From Flavihumibacter petaseus NBRC 106054 (GTDB lineage Bacteria > Bacteroidota > Bacteroidia > Chitinophagales > Chitinophagaceae), in NCBI RefSeq assembly GCF_000974785.1, contig NZ_BBWV01000001.1:1674001-1738000 (forward strand): a stretch of 64,000 bases of DNA, written 5' to 3'. Each line of letters begins with the position of its first letter. Position 1 is the stretch's first letter. Both the position numbers and the translations under genes were made by a program. The notes under the pieces are model-generated. The model worked only from the letters and a program-made list of their open reading frames with translations. It ran no database searches and was not told the DNA's origin. This document shows, one piece after another, positions 44,439 to 53,799 of this stretch.

Positions 44439-45974
44439 ATGAGGAAACTTTTATTCGTGCTGGGTTTATTTCCGGCAGCCCTGGCAATCGGGCAGAAGAA
44501 GGCCAACCCCCAAAAAATAGCCGCGTCTATTACTGAAGAGGACCTGAAAAGGCACCTGACCATCGTTGCCGGCGCCGATATGGAAGGCCGGGAAACAGCA
44601 ACAGAAGGACAAAAAAAGGCAGCTGCCTACATCGAACAGCATTTTCGTTCACTCGGCCTGCTGCCAGGGAACAAAGACAGCTACCAGATGAATTTTCCGG
44701 TATTCCGGGATTCCCTGGTGAGCAGCAAACTGGCTGTGAATGAGCAGCCTTTCACCGTTAACACAGATTACCAGCCGTTCCTGCAGGTTACGCGCCCCGG
44801 CGGGCAGTATTTTTCAGAAGTAGTGTTTGCCGGTCATGGTATCGTTGATTCTGCGTGGGATGACTATGCGGGCCTGGAAGTAAGGGGTAAGGCAGTATTG
44901 CTGCTCGACGGTGTTCCGTCCAGTTATACCACTACGAAAAAAGGTTTCCGCTCACCCGGAAATTTTTATGGCAAATACCTCAATGCCGTTAAGAAAGGCG
45001 CTGCAGCCGTTTTGCTGGTAGGACCCAATTTCCCCAGGAAGGAGACGCCTGCCCTCGGCAATATGTACACGAATCTTTACTCTGCAGAACAGCCGGCAAG
45101 CCTGTATACGATATCCGCCGGCCTCGCCAAATCCCTTGTCGGGGAGGATTGGTCCGGGCTGGAAAGCGGCGGCAAATCCGGAAAAGTAGCCGGAAAGGTT
45201 TATTCCACCCGGTTGATGCTGGAGCTGGACAAGCAGATCATGAAACTCAGCAGCAGTAACGTCCTGGGATACCTGGAAGGAACTGACAAGAAAGACGAAT
45301 GGCTGATCATCACGGCCCATTATGATCACCTTGGCAAGCGGGGAAATGTGATCTATTATGGCGCTGATGATGACGGATCAGGTACAGTGGGTGTACTGGA
45401 GATCGCTGAGGCTTTTGTTAAGGCCAAAGCGGCCGGAAAAGGCCCCCGCCGGAATATCCTGTTCATGACAGTCAGCGGAGAAGAAAAGGGTCTCTGGGGT
45501 TCTGAATATTTCAGTGAGCATCCCTCCATCCCCATGGATAAAGCCACTGCCGACCTGAATATTGATATGATCGGAAGGGTGGATACGGAAAGGAAAACGC
45601 CCGATACGCTGAACTATGTGTATGTAGTAGGAGATGACAAACTGAGCACGGAACTCAAGCCGCTGAGCGAATCGATCAACAAAAAATACGTGAATATGGT
45701 GCTGGACTACCGGTTCAACGATCCGAATGACCAGAACCAGATCTATTTCAGGAGCGACCACTACAACTTTGCAAAGAAAGGTGTGCCGGTGATCTTTTAT
45801 TATGACGGCATGCTGCAGGCAGACTATCACAAGCCGACTGATACTGTTGACAAGATCGATTTCCCGTTGCTGAAAAAACGCGCACAGCTGGTATTTTATA
45901 CCGCCTGGGAAATGGCTAACCGCGACAACCAGATCAAAAGAGATCTTCCCATACCAACCATGACCCGGAACTGA
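44439..45974 (+). CDS. Secreted M28 metallopeptidase with PA domain
   Basis: 511 residues from ATG 44439 (MRKLLFVLGLFPAALAIGQ), giving a clear signal peptide; the longer frame adds an unlikely leader. Zinc ligands: TAHYDHLG, GADDDGSGTVGV, SGEEKGLWGS, NIDMIGRV and SDHYNFA. A protease-associated insert (about 130-250) is present but no PDZ domain, unlike the M28 gene at 37.6 kb. An exported aminopeptidase. Followed by a bidirectional terminator. Confidence 0.92.
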   Translation: MRKLLFVLGLFPAALAIGQKKANPQKIAASITEEDLKRHLTIVAGADMEGRETATEGQKKAAAYIEQHFRSLGLLPGNKDSYQMNFPVFRDSLVSSKLAVNEQPFTVNTDYQPFLQVTRPGGQYFSEVVFAGHGIVDSAWDDYAGLEVRGKAVLLLDGVPSSYTTTKKGFRSPGNFYGKYLNAVKKGAAAVLLVGPNFPRKETPALGNMYTNLYSAEQPASLYTISAGLAKSLVGEDWSGLESGGKSGKVAGKVYSTRLMLELDKQIMKLSSSNVLGYLEGTDKKDEWLIITAHYDHLGKRGNVIYYGADDDGSGTVGVLEIAEAFVKAKAAGKGPRRNILFMTVSGEEKGLWGSEYFSEHPSIPMDKATADLNIDMIGRVDTERKTPDTLNYVYVVGDDKLSTELKPLSESINKKYVNMVLDYRFNDPNDQNQIYFRSDHYNFAKKGVPVIFYYDGMLQADYHKPTDTVDKIDFPLLKKRAQLVFYTAWEMANRDNQIKRDLPIPTMTRN

Positions 45975-45994
45975 TGATGATCCGGTAAAGACAA

Positions 45995-46024
45995 CAAAAA
46001 AGCGGCCAAAAGGCCGCTTTTTTA
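45995..46024. terminator. Bidirectional terminator
   Basis: AGCGGCC and GGCCGCT pair over AAAA; an A-tract precedes and a T-tract follows, so it can end transcription from both the M28 gene and the convergent deoxyhypusine-synthase-like gene. Confidence 0.9.
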
Positions 46025-46042
46025 ATTTTATCGGGGAGCTGA

Positions 46043-47017
46043 TTACCAGCCCAGGATATAGGCGAATATGAGTGGTGCAACGATGGTCGCATCACTTTCC
46101 ACAATGTATTTCGGTGTGTCGATGCCCAATTTTCCCCAGGTGATCTTTTCGTTGGGAACGGCACCGGAGTAGGATCCGTAGGAAGTTGTGGAATCACTTA
46201 CCTGGCAGAAATAACTCCAGAAGGGTACATCATGCCATTCGAGATCCTGGTACATCATGGGTACCACGCAGATCGGGAAATCACCGGCAATACCACCGCC
46301 CAGCTGGAAAAAGCCAACACCTTTACCGCCGCTGTTCTGGCGGTACCAGTCAGCCAGCCAGACCATATATTCGATGCCGCTTTTCATGGTAGTAGCCTTC
46401 ACTTCGTTTTTGATCACATAGGAAGCGAAGATGTTGCCCATGGTGCTGTCTTCCCAGCCACCGACAACGATCGGTACATTTCTTTCAGCAGCAGCGATCA
46501 TCCAGCTGTCTTTCGGATCAATTTCATACCCTTCTTTCATCACGCCGCTGAGTAGTAGCTTGTACATGAATTCATGGGGAAAATAGCGTTCGCCGGCTGC
46601 GTCTGCATCTTTCCAGAGTTTAGAAATATGGTCCTGAATCTTACGGAATGCTTCTTCTTCAGGGATGCAGGTATCGGTCACCCGGTTCAGGCCGCGCTCG
46701 AGCAGTCCCCATTCTTCCTGGGGGGTGAGGTCACGGTAGTTGGGGATTCTTTCATAATGGCTGTGGGCAACCAGGTTCATGATGTCTTCTTCCAGGTTGG
46801 CACCGGTACAGGAAATGATGTCCACTTTGCCCTGCCGGATCATTTCTGCCAGCGAAACACCCAGTTCTGCAGTACTCATGGCGCCCGCAAGGGTAACCAT
46901 CATCTTCCCGCCTTCCAGGAGATGTTTCTCATAACCTTTGGCCGCATCCACCAATGCAGCTGCATTGAAGTGACGGTAATGGTGCTGAATGAACTGTGAT
47001 ACCGGTCCTTTGCTCAT
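46043..47017 (-). CDS. Deoxyhypusine synthase-like protein
   Basis: 324 residues. It matches the DHS fold family: SCTGANLEEDIMN, GVMKEGYEIDPKDSW, VPIVVGGWEDSTMGN, FFQLGGGIAGDFPICVVPMM, and the active-site Lys in ITWGKLGIDTPKYIVESDATIVAPLI. Eukaryal DHS modifies eIF5A with spermidine; bacteria lack eIF5A, and some bacterial relatives act as homospermidine synthases. The role here is therefore uncertain, probably polyamine-related. No polyamine genes are adjacent. Confidence 0.9.
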   Translation of the reverse strand: MSKGPVSQFIQHHYRHFNAAALVDAAKGYEKHLLEGGKMMVTLAGAMSTAELGVSLAEMIRQGKVDIISCTGANLEEDIMNLVAHSHYERIPNYRDLTPQEEWGLLERGLNRVTDTCIPEEEAFRKIQDHISKLWKDADAAGERYFPHEFMYKLLLSGVMKEGYEIDPKDSWMIAAAERNVPIVVGGWEDSTMGNIFASYVIKNEVKATTMKSGIEYMVWLADWYRQNSGGKGVGFFQLGGGIAGDFPICVVPMMYQDLEWHDVPFWSYFCQVSDSTTSYGSYSGAVPNEKITWGKLGIDTPKYIVESDATIVAPLIFAYILGW

Positions 47018-47051
47018 GACTTTTCAGATTTAGGGCACAAAAATAGGTGAA

Positions 47052-47085
47052 ATAAAAACAGCCCCGCCAGGAAGCGGAGCTGTTT
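47052..47085 (-). terminator. Terminator after the small exported protein gene
   Basis: On the minus strand AAACAGCTCCGC pairs with GCGGGGCTGTTT (one mismatch) over a 6-base loop, followed by TTATTTC. It follows the gene at 47119-47580. Confidence 0.7.
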
Positions 47086-47118
47086 ACTTTCCAACAAAAC
47101 CTCAGAGAAAAACGTGAA

Positions 47119-47580
47119 TTATTTGTTTGACATCTGGTATTCGGACCATTGTGAGCCATTTTCGCTTCTCAGCGTGATGCTCTTGTCTGCACTTTCCAGA
47201 TGCACATAGTAAAATGTTTCATTGTCCTGCACCAGTTCAAAAAGTTCGGTGATCCAGTAACCGGAATAGTCTTCCTTAAGGCTGGTCATCAGGTTGATGG
47301 GCAACTGATGAGAGAGGATGTTGCGGTACACGCCCATTGTTTTGCCATCGTCATTCAGTACGGCGAACATTACCTGCCCGTTGTAGCTGAACTGAACTTT
47401 GTGATAGGCGCCTACCTTTGACCAGGTGGCTTGTTGAGCGCCGGCAAATTCTTTTTTGAAGGACTTTTCTACGCGTTGCTTAACTGCCTCTTTCTTTTCA
47501 TTCCTGTTGTTGGTGTTAGCGAAGGCGGTGGATAAGGTGAGGAGTACAATTGCGATGACTCCTGTGATGCTCTTTTTCAT
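47119..47580 (-). CDS. Small exported PepSY-like protein (paralogue A)
   Basis: 153 residues with a signal peptide (MKKSITGVIAIVLLTLSTAFA). The mature part has one helix (VKQRVEKSFKKEFAGAQQATW) and beta strands, resembling the PepSY-like/PF11396 putative beta-lactamase-inhibitor fold common in Bacteroidota. Periplasmic; function unknown. A related gene lies 63 bases upstream. Confidence 0.75.
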   Translation of the reverse strand: MKKSITGVIAIVLLTLSTAFANTNNRNEKKEAVKQRVEKSFKKEFAGAQQATWSKVGAYHKVQFSYNGQVMFAVLNDDGKTMGVYRNILSHQLPINLMTSLKEDYSGYWITELFELVQDNETFYYVHLESADKSITLRSENGSQWSEYQMSNK

Positions 47581-47643
47581 TTTGATAAGGTTTATAAAGT
47601 TGTTGTGCTGTTTGTTATTGTGACGCAGCAGGCAACAAAAAGG

Positions 47644-48090
47644 TTACAGTTTATTTTTTACTTTTTTGAATACACTGATATTACCGGAAGGAGTTGCAGA
47701 AACGATCATGGATGATTTCTGTCCGTGCAGGGTAATATGATAAGTTGTGTTTCCGCCACTGATGTGTTCGATCACATTCTTCACAATATGGTCAGGATAG
47801 CGGTCCTGGATTGCCTTTGTTACAAGAATGGGAAGATTTTCGATGCTGATGTAGCGGGCAGTTGCCACCATTTCTCCATCGGCATTGTAGAACGCACTCA
47901 GTTCAGTGTTGCGGAAGTTGAAAGTTGCCTGATACAATCCGGCATCGTCAAGTGATTTCCACTGTACATTTTTCGCGTCTGCGAATTCGCTGCGGAAGGA
48001 CTCGAGAACTTTACCAGTAACAGGATCTACACTTGCAAAGCTGGACAGACTTACAAAAGCTGTAGCGGCGATGATGATGAACTTTTTCAT
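47644..48090 (-). CDS. Small exported PepSY-like protein (paralogue B)
   Basis: 148 residues with a signal peptide (MKKFIIIAATAFVSLSSFAS). The same layout as its neighbour: a helix ending SFRSEFADAKNVQW, then YQATFNFRNTELSAFYNADGEMV strands. The pair share xxEFAxAxxxxW, which suggests a tandem duplication. Envelope; function unknown. The 335-base gap upstream (48091-48425) holds no gene I can support, only a short hairpin at 48256-48268 and the promoter of the next gene. Confidence 0.75.
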   Translation of the reverse strand: MKKFIIIAATAFVSLSSFASVDPVTGKVLESFRSEFADAKNVQWKSLDDAGLYQATFNFRNTELSAFYNADGEMVATARYISIENLPILVTKAIQDRYPDHIVKNVIEHISGGNTTYHITLHGQKSSMIVSATPSGNISVFKKVKNKL

Positions 48091-48387
48091 AAAATAACAT
48101 TTGAAGGTTTAATGATCAATTGTGTTTGATTGGTTTGACGATGTAAAAGTATTTTGGTTACAGACGCGTGTCAAGCAAATAGTGAACAGTGGTGAAAGAG
48201 ATTTCAGAAACTTTCGACGAACGACAGATTTAGCTTTTCCGGGCATTGATTAAACCGCTGAAAGCGGCGCCAGATCAGCGTTTGAGAAAAAGTGTTAAAT
48301 AAAAAGTAAAACCTGGTTAAGCCATGGTTAAATTAGAGAAGTGGAAATGGCTTCTTACAAAATGATGACCGTAATATTCATGGAAAG

Positions 48388-48418
48388 TTTGTAAAAGCTG
48401 ATTATCTTACTAAGCTTG
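48388..48418 (+). promoter_or_regulatory. Promoter of the alpha/beta hydrolase gene
   Basis: TTTG (48388-48391), exactly 19 bases, TAAGCTTG (48411-48418). The ATG at 48426 follows after 7 bases, so the leader would be a few bases or none. Confidence 0.6.
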
Positions 48419-48425
48419 TTCGTGT

Positions 48426-49547
48426 ATGCATAAACTTTTGTGTACGATATTGATGCTCAGCTGTATCGTTTCCGTACAGTCACAAACCGGTGACCGTCCG
48501 CAAACTCCCCATCCACCTTATCCTTATCAATCAGATTCACTCGTGTATCAGCCGGAAGGCGACAGTTCACGATACGGAATAACGGTAACGAAGCCGTCAA
48601 CCGGTGGTCCGTTTGCTTCCTTTCTGCTCATTACGGGATCTGGCCCGCAGGACAGGGATGAAACTATTTTACGTCATAAGCCATTTGCTGTACTCGCAGA
48701 TTTTCTTACCCGCCAGGGTTATCTGGTCATGCGGGTGGATGACCGGGGCGTGGGCCAGTCAAACGGTAATTTCGCTGGTGCTACCAGTTTCGATTTCGCC
48801 TCCGATGTTCAGAAACAACTGGCTTTCCTGCGTTCGCTTCCACAGGTGGACAAAAAAAGAATAGGGCTGATCGGTCATAGTGAAGGAGGAATGATCGCGC
48901 CGATCGTTGCCAGCCGGGATAAGCAGATCGCTTATATGATCCTCCTGGCCGGGCCCGGTGTTCCGATCGGACAATTGATGGGTGAACAGAACCAGGCAGT
49001 GCTGCAGTCGGCAGGAGTAGATTCACTTGCTGCGCTTTCCTATGGCAAATTCTTCGCGGCAACAATGCCTGCCGTGGCTGCCGCACCCACGCGTGACAGT
49101 GCCGCCCGTATACTTTCGGAACAGCTCAACACCTGGCGACAGGCCGAACATCCCAACCGGGTATTCGCCACTACTGCGATAAGGAATGACTCAGGCGCGG
49201 TTATTTATCAGCAACGAGTACTGCAACAGATTTACTCGCCCTGGTTCCGCACGTTTCTGGGGTATGATCCCGAACTTTACCTGGAAATGGTAACCTGCAA
49301 GGTGCTTGCTTTGAATGGCGCCAGGGATATCCAGGTATTGCCCGATTCAAACCTGGAAGGCATCCGGAAAGCACTGGCCGGGTCGTCGCAAACGGCCACG
49401 ATAGAAAAACTCCCCGGGCTCAACCACCTGTTCCAGACCTGCAAATTGTGTACGGTGCAGGAATACGGAATCCTGACAGAAACATTATCTCCCGTTTTGC
49501 TGGATCGCCTTGCCGACTGGCTTAAAAAAAATGCCGCTACGCCATGA
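48426..49547 (+). CDS. Secreted alpha/beta hydrolase
   Basis: 373 residues with a signal peptide (MHKLLCTILMLSCIVSVQS). Hydrolase fold: LITGSGPQDRDE (oxyanion region), VDDRGVGQSNG, the nucleophile elbow GLIGHSEGGMIAP, and a late catalytic His in GLNHLFQTC. It resembles the serine-hydrolase/acyl-aminopeptidase-like group often annotated alpha/beta hydrolase. It ends with a 4-base ATGA overlap with acpH. Confidence 0.86.
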   Translation: MHKLLCTILMLSCIVSVQSQTGDRPQTPHPPYPYQSDSLVYQPEGDSSRYGITVTKPSTGGPFASFLLITGSGPQDRDETILRHKPFAVLADFLTRQGYLVMRVDDRGVGQSNGNFAGATSFDFASDVQKQLAFLRSLPQVDKKRIGLIGHSEGGMIAPIVASRDKQIAYMILLAGPGVPIGQLMGEQNQAVLQSAGVDSLAALSYGKFFAATMPAVAAAPTRDSAARILSEQLNTWRQAEHPNRVFATTAIRNDSGAVIYQQRVLQQIYSPWFRTFLGYDPELYLEMVTCKVLALNGARDIQVLPDSNLEGIRKALAGSSQTATIEKLPGLNHLFQTCKLCTVQEYGILTETLSPVLLDRLADWLKKNAATP

Positions 49548-50152
49548 ATTATTTAGCGCATGCATTTCTCTCTTTTCGCCAACCGGAAATCCTGGTGGGA
49601 AATATGACCAGTGATTTTATAAAAGGCAAATCGAAATTCAGCTTTCCTGAAAAAATTCAACAGGGCATTGCACTGCACCGTGCCATTGATCAGTTTACCG
49701 ATGATCATAAGGTCAATGCCAGGGCCAAAACCATTTTTAAGCCCGCTGTAGGCCTTTATGCCGGTGCCTTCCTGGATGTTGCCTATGACCATTTCCTGGC
49801 AAACGATCGTCTTGTATTTGCCGACGACAACCTTCCCGCATTCAGCCAGTGGGTATATGGCACACTGGAAAACCGGTTGGAGGACTGTCCGGCCCGTTTC
49901 AGGGACATTTTTCCATACATGAAACAATACGACTGGCTGACCAATTACAGCAGCAGGGAGGGTATTGAAAAAAGCATGGCCGGACTGGTGCGGAGAGCAA
50001 AGTATCTTCAGGACCATGGCCCCGTGTTTGAATTGTTTAACAGGGAATACGAAACGCTCGAAGCCTGCTACCAGCGGTTTTTCCCGGAGCTGCTCTTATT
50101 TGTCAACAATTATTTTAAGAAACATTTGTTGCCACCGCAACCTGGCATCTGA
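49544..50152 (+). CDS. acpH: Acyl carrier protein phosphodiesterase
   Basis: 202 residues. ACP_PD family (PF04336): MNYLAHAFLSF, LVGNMTSDFIKG, GIALHRAIDQFTDDH, and FLDVAYDHFLA with the metal-binding His and Asp of an HD-like fold. It removes 4'-phosphopantetheine from acyl carrier protein. Translationally coupled to the hydrolase before it. Confidence 0.92.
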   Translation: MNYLAHAFLSFRQPEILVGNMTSDFIKGKSKFSFPEKIQQGIALHRAIDQFTDDHKVNARAKTIFKPAVGLYAGAFLDVAYDHFLANDRLVFADDNLPAFSQWVYGTLENRLEDCPARFRDIFPYMKQYDWLTNYSSREGIEKSMAGLVRRAKYLQDHGPVFELFNREYETLEACYQRFFPELLLFVNNYFKKHLLPPQPGI

Positions 50153-50184
50153 TAAACATGAACGCTGAGCTTTATTTTTGCCGC

Positions 50185-50745
50185 ATGAAAAAACTAGTTT
50201 TTGCCAGCCTGATGATGGGAATTTCCCTGGGCACATTCGCCCAGTCAAAATTTCCTGTGGTAGATAAGTCTTCCCTGGATGAAAGTTACTATCCCGCGAA
50301 TTACCCGATCCTGAAGATCCAGGATAAGGCGACTGAGCCCTTGCTCGCGCGGGTGGTATACAGCCGGCCGTTGAAGAATGGCAGAAAGGTATTTGGCGAG
50401 CTGGTGGAATATGGTACGATCTGGCGCCTTGGAGCCAACGAAGCTACAGAACTGGAACTGTTCAAAGACGCGAAGATCGGCGCCTCCAAAGTCAAGAAGG
50501 GCCGCTATACGCTTTATGCGATTCCTGAAGAAAACAAGTGGACCCTCATCCTGAATAAGGAGACCGATACCTGGGGGGCTTTCCGCTATGATCAGAAAAA
50601 AGACGTTGCCCGCGTAGACCTTCCGGTTCAACGGACGGGTGAAGACCTGGAAGCATTCAGCATGTATTTTGAGAAAAACAATGGCACCATTCACCTCGTC
50701 ATCGGATGGGACGATGAGAGCGTTAGAATGCCCATTCAGTTTTAA
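50185..50745 (+). CDS. DUF2911 secreted protein
   Basis: 186 residues from ATG 50185 (MKKLVFASLM), with a signal peptide ending GTFAQ. DUF2911 blocks: VVYSRPLKNGRKVFGELVEYGTIWRLGANEAT and GRYTLYAIPEENKWTLILN, TWGAF. A Bacteroidota family of unknown function, periplasmic or outside. Confidence 0.9.
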   Translation: MKKLVFASLMMGISLGTFAQSKFPVVDKSSLDESYYPANYPILKIQDKATEPLLARVVYSRPLKNGRKVFGELVEYGTIWRLGANEATELELFKDAKIGASKVKKGRYTLYAIPEENKWTLILNKETDTWGAFRYDQKKDVARVDLPVQRTGEDLEAFSMYFEKNNGTIHLVIGWDDESVRMPIQF

Positions 50746-50753
50746 ACATCATT

Positions 50754-52607
50754 ATGTGCGGGATCGCCGGAATATTTTGTCCTGACCCGGAACCTGACCG
50801 GGCGCATGAACATCGCCGGTCAACAGGACTGATGACGGATGCCCTGCGTCACCGGGGCCCTGACGGGCAGGGTACCTGGAACAATCCCGGCGAATCGCTT
50901 TTTTTCGGTCACAGGCGTCTGGCGGTGATTGACCTGAGCCCGGCTGCAGCCCAGCCGATGCACCTGGGTAACCGTTATACGATCGTTTACAACGGCGAAA
51001 TCTATAATTACATGGAGCTGAAGGCGCAGTTACAGCAGGAAGGCGCGTCGTTCAGCACCGGTTCAGATACGGAAGTCATCCTCCAGGGATTTCACTATTG
51101 GGGGGCTTCCCTGGTGCACCAACTGGATGGCATGTTTGCCTTCGCCATCTGGGACGAGCAGGAAAAGACGCTTTTCCTGGCGCGGGACCGATTTGGTGAA
51201 AAGCCCCTGTTTTATCATTTTGACGGGGAGGGCCGTTTCCATTTTGCTTCAGAAATGAAAGCTTTTTGGGCGGCCGGGGTTTCCAGGCTACCGGATCCGG
51301 CAGCGGTGACCTTTTTCCTGGCCACCGGTAAATCCAACCCGGCACTTTCCGCTGAAAATACCTTCTACCAGCAACTCTACCAGGTACCACCGGCATCCTA
51401 CTGTTCCGTAAGGAAGGGAAATGACGCCCTCCTGCTGGAAAGGACCATCTATTGGGATATTGATAAACAGGTTACCTGGAAGGGTACTGATGCGGATGCA
51501 GTACAGCAATTCAGCCAGCTGCTCGAAGATTCAGTTTATAAACGACTCCGGGCCGATGTACCCTGCGGCAGTTCCCTGAGCGGCGGGGTAGACAGTGGCA
51601 GCATTGCATTTTTCATGTCGCAACTGATGCAGCAACCCTATTCAGGGTTTTCGGCAGTATTTCCCGGTTATGAGAAAGATGAAAGTGTATCGATAGCCGC
51701 ACTTAGGGAACAGCTGGCTATCAACAGCGTACTGGTGCATCCTGATGCGAATGAACTGAATGACCAGCTTGATGGGATGCTGTACCACCAGGAGGAACCG
51801 GTCGGCTCAGCCAGCGTTTTCGCACAATACCTGGTTTATGCCGCGGCCCGGAAGACAGGTGTAACAGTTTTGCTGGATGGCCAGGGTGCCGACGAATTGC
51901 TCGGTGGCTATGAATCCACCACGCATTGGTATCTCCAGGAGCTCTGGCGAAAGGATAAGACCGCTGCCCGGGAAGCTGTGAAGCGGTTCCGGAACAACGG
52001 CTGGCGTGGGCCCTGGGGCTGGAAAAATTATATGGCCGCCTGGTTTCCGGCGGCTGCACAAAATGCCCTGATCCGAAAAGAAAAACACACGATAACCGCC
52101 ACACCGTTTCTGCATCCCGACCTGGAAACAGACTTTCCCTATGAGGTATTGTACAAGCCTTTGGTTACTGGTTTGAATGACCTGCTCTACGACGAGCTGA
52201 CCCGTTCAAGGTTACCGGAACTGCTGCGTTATGCCGACCGGAACAGCATGGCTTTCGGCCGGGAGATCCGCCTGCCCTTTTTGCAACCTGATCTTGTCAG
52301 TTTTACCTTCAGCCTGCCTGCCTCGCTGAAAGTGAGAGATGGCTACCGCAAGTGGATCCTTCGCCAGGCGATGCATCAAAAGCTTCCGGACAAGATTGTC
52401 TGGCAGGTTGGAAAGATAGGTTTCGAACCGCCACAGGCTTCCTGGATGCAGCATAGCCTGATCCGTGACCGGATCCGGGAAAGCAGGAAAAAACTGGTGG
52501 AGAAGGGATGGCTTACCAGCAAGGTGCTGGATGCACCTTTTCAGCCTGCCACCGCCTTTGATGCCAACAATTACGACTGGCGGCACCTGGTATTGGCTTC
52601 TCTATAA
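50754..52607 (+). CDS. asnB: Asparagine synthase (glutamine-hydrolysing)
   Basis: 617 residues. The N-terminal amidotransferase begins MCGIAGIF with the nucleophile Cys2, then HRGPDGQGTW and GHRRLAVIDLSPA. The synthetase domain has the PP-loop CGSSLSGGVDSGSIAF. It makes asparagine from aspartate, glutamine and ATP. Some paralogues of this length act on other carboxylates in surface-polysaccharide pathways, but no such genes are adjacent. It follows the DUF2911 gene by 8 bases. Confidence 0.92.
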   Translation: MCGIAGIFCPDPEPDRAHEHRRSTGLMTDALRHRGPDGQGTWNNPGESLFFGHRRLAVIDLSPAAAQPMHLGNRYTIVYNGEIYNYMELKAQLQQEGASFSTGSDTEVILQGFHYWGASLVHQLDGMFAFAIWDEQEKTLFLARDRFGEKPLFYHFDGEGRFHFASEMKAFWAAGVSRLPDPAAVTFFLATGKSNPALSAENTFYQQLYQVPPASYCSVRKGNDALLLERTIYWDIDKQVTWKGTDADAVQQFSQLLEDSVYKRLRADVPCGSSLSGGVDSGSIAFFMSQLMQQPYSGFSAVFPGYEKDESVSIAALREQLAINSVLVHPDANELNDQLDGMLYHQEEPVGSASVFAQYLVYAAARKTGVTVLLDGQGADELLGGYESTTHWYLQELWRKDKTAAREAVKRFRNNGWRGPWGWKNYMAAWFPAAAQNALIRKEKHTITATPFLHPDLETDFPYEVLYKPLVTGLNDLLYDELTRSRLPELLRYADRNSMAFGREIRLPFLQPDLVSFTFSLPASLKVRDGYRKWILRQAMHQKLPDKIVWQVGKIGFEPPQASWMQHSLIRDRIRESRKKLVEKGWLTSKVLDAPFQPATAFDANNYDWRHLVLASL

Positions 52608-52645
52608 ATAATGCAACTTTACCACTCAAATAAGGTCCATTCTAT

Positions 52646-53785
52646 ATGAAGCTTGCAACAAAAATGATCCATGCCGGTGCGCATCCCGATCCGGGAACCG
52701 GAGCCATCATGACCCCGATTTTCCAGACTTCAACCTATGTACAGGAAGCGCCGGGTAAGAACAAGGGATTTGAATATGCCCGCTCGCAGAATCCTACCCG
52801 CCAGGCGCTTGAGGAGGCGTTTGCCCTGATTGAAAATGGAAAATTCGGACTGGCTTTCAGCAGTGGTGTTGCGGCTACAGATGCCGTGATCAAACTGCTG
52901 TCGCCCGGAGATGAAGTGATTGCAGCAAGTGATATGTATGGGGGTACTTATCGCCTGTTTACAAAAGTGTTTGAACGATTCGGGATAGTGTTCCGGTATG
53001 TGGATACCACCAACCTGGAGGAAGTTGCCGCAGCAGTTACCCTCAATACCCGGCTCATTTGGCTGGAGACGCCAACCAACCCGCTGATGAATGTAACGGA
53101 TATTGAAGGCGTGAGCCAGATCGCAAAAAAAGCCGGCGCACTGCTCTGCGTGGACAATACCTTCGCGAGTCCCTATCTGCAGAATCCACTTGACCTGGGT
53201 GCTGATATCGTGATGCATTCCGCCACCAAGTACCTGGGTGGCCACAGTGATGTGATCCAGGGCGCACTCATGATGAATGACAGCACCCTCCGGGAAAAAT
53301 TGTATTTCATTCAGAAAAGCTGTGGTGCAGTTCCGGGACCAATGGATTGTTTCCTGGTTTTACGGGGCATCAAAACACTGCACCTCCGGATGCAGCGGCA
53401 TTGTGAGAACGGTGCCGTGGTCGCACACTGGCTGAGAAATCATCCCAAAGTGGGAAAAGTGTATTGGTGCGGCTTTACCGATCATCCGGGTTATGCGATT
53501 GCCAGCCGTCAGATGCGGGGATTCGGCGGCATGATGAGTTTTGAACTGAAAGACGATAGCCTGCAGGCGGCGCAACAGGTATTGAGCAGTACGCACCTGT
53601 TTGCTCTCGCGGAAAGCCTGGGTGGTGTTGAATCGCTCATCAATCACCCAGCTTCCATGACGCACGCCTCCATTCCCAGGGAAGAAAGGCTGAAAAACGG
53701 ACTGACGGATTCCCTGATCCGCCTGAGTGTAGGCGTTGAGGATGCGGAAGATCTAATTGCAGACCTGACCACAGCAATCGGTTAA
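52646..53785 (+). CDS. Cystathionine gamma-synthase/lyase-type PLP enzyme
   Basis: 379 residues. Cys/Met metabolism PLP-dependent family: [55 protein letters not shown], the PLP Lys in [15 protein letters not shown], and the late [19 protein letters not shown]. It acts in transsulfuration, either forming or cleaving cystathionine; which one cannot be settled from the sequence alone. Single gene, 38 bases after asnB. Confidence 0.92.
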   Translation: MKLATKMIHAGAHPDPGTGAIMTPIFQTSTYVQEAPGKNKGFEYARSQNPTRQALEEAFALIENGKFGLAFSSGVAATDAVIKLLSPGDEVIAASDMYGGTYRLFTKVFERFGIVFRYVDTTNLEEVAAAVTLNTRLIWLETPTNPLMNVTDIEGVSQIAKKAGALLCVDNTFASPYLQNPLDLGADIVMHSATKYLGGHSDVIQGALMMNDSTLREKLYFIQKSCGAVPGPMDCFLVLRGIKTLHLRMQRHCENGAVVAHWLRNHPKVGKVYWCGFTDHPGYAIASRQMRGFGGMMSFELKDDSLQAAQQVLSSTHLFALAESLGGVESLINHPASMTHASIPREERLKNGLTDSLIRLSVGVEDAEDLIADLTTAIG

Positions 53786-53799
53786 TATCAATCCACCAA

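Noticed and set aside
48332-48373. 13-codon ORF in the leader region before the hydrolase
   Set aside because: Too short to support, upstream of the predicted promoter, and no attenuator structure follows.
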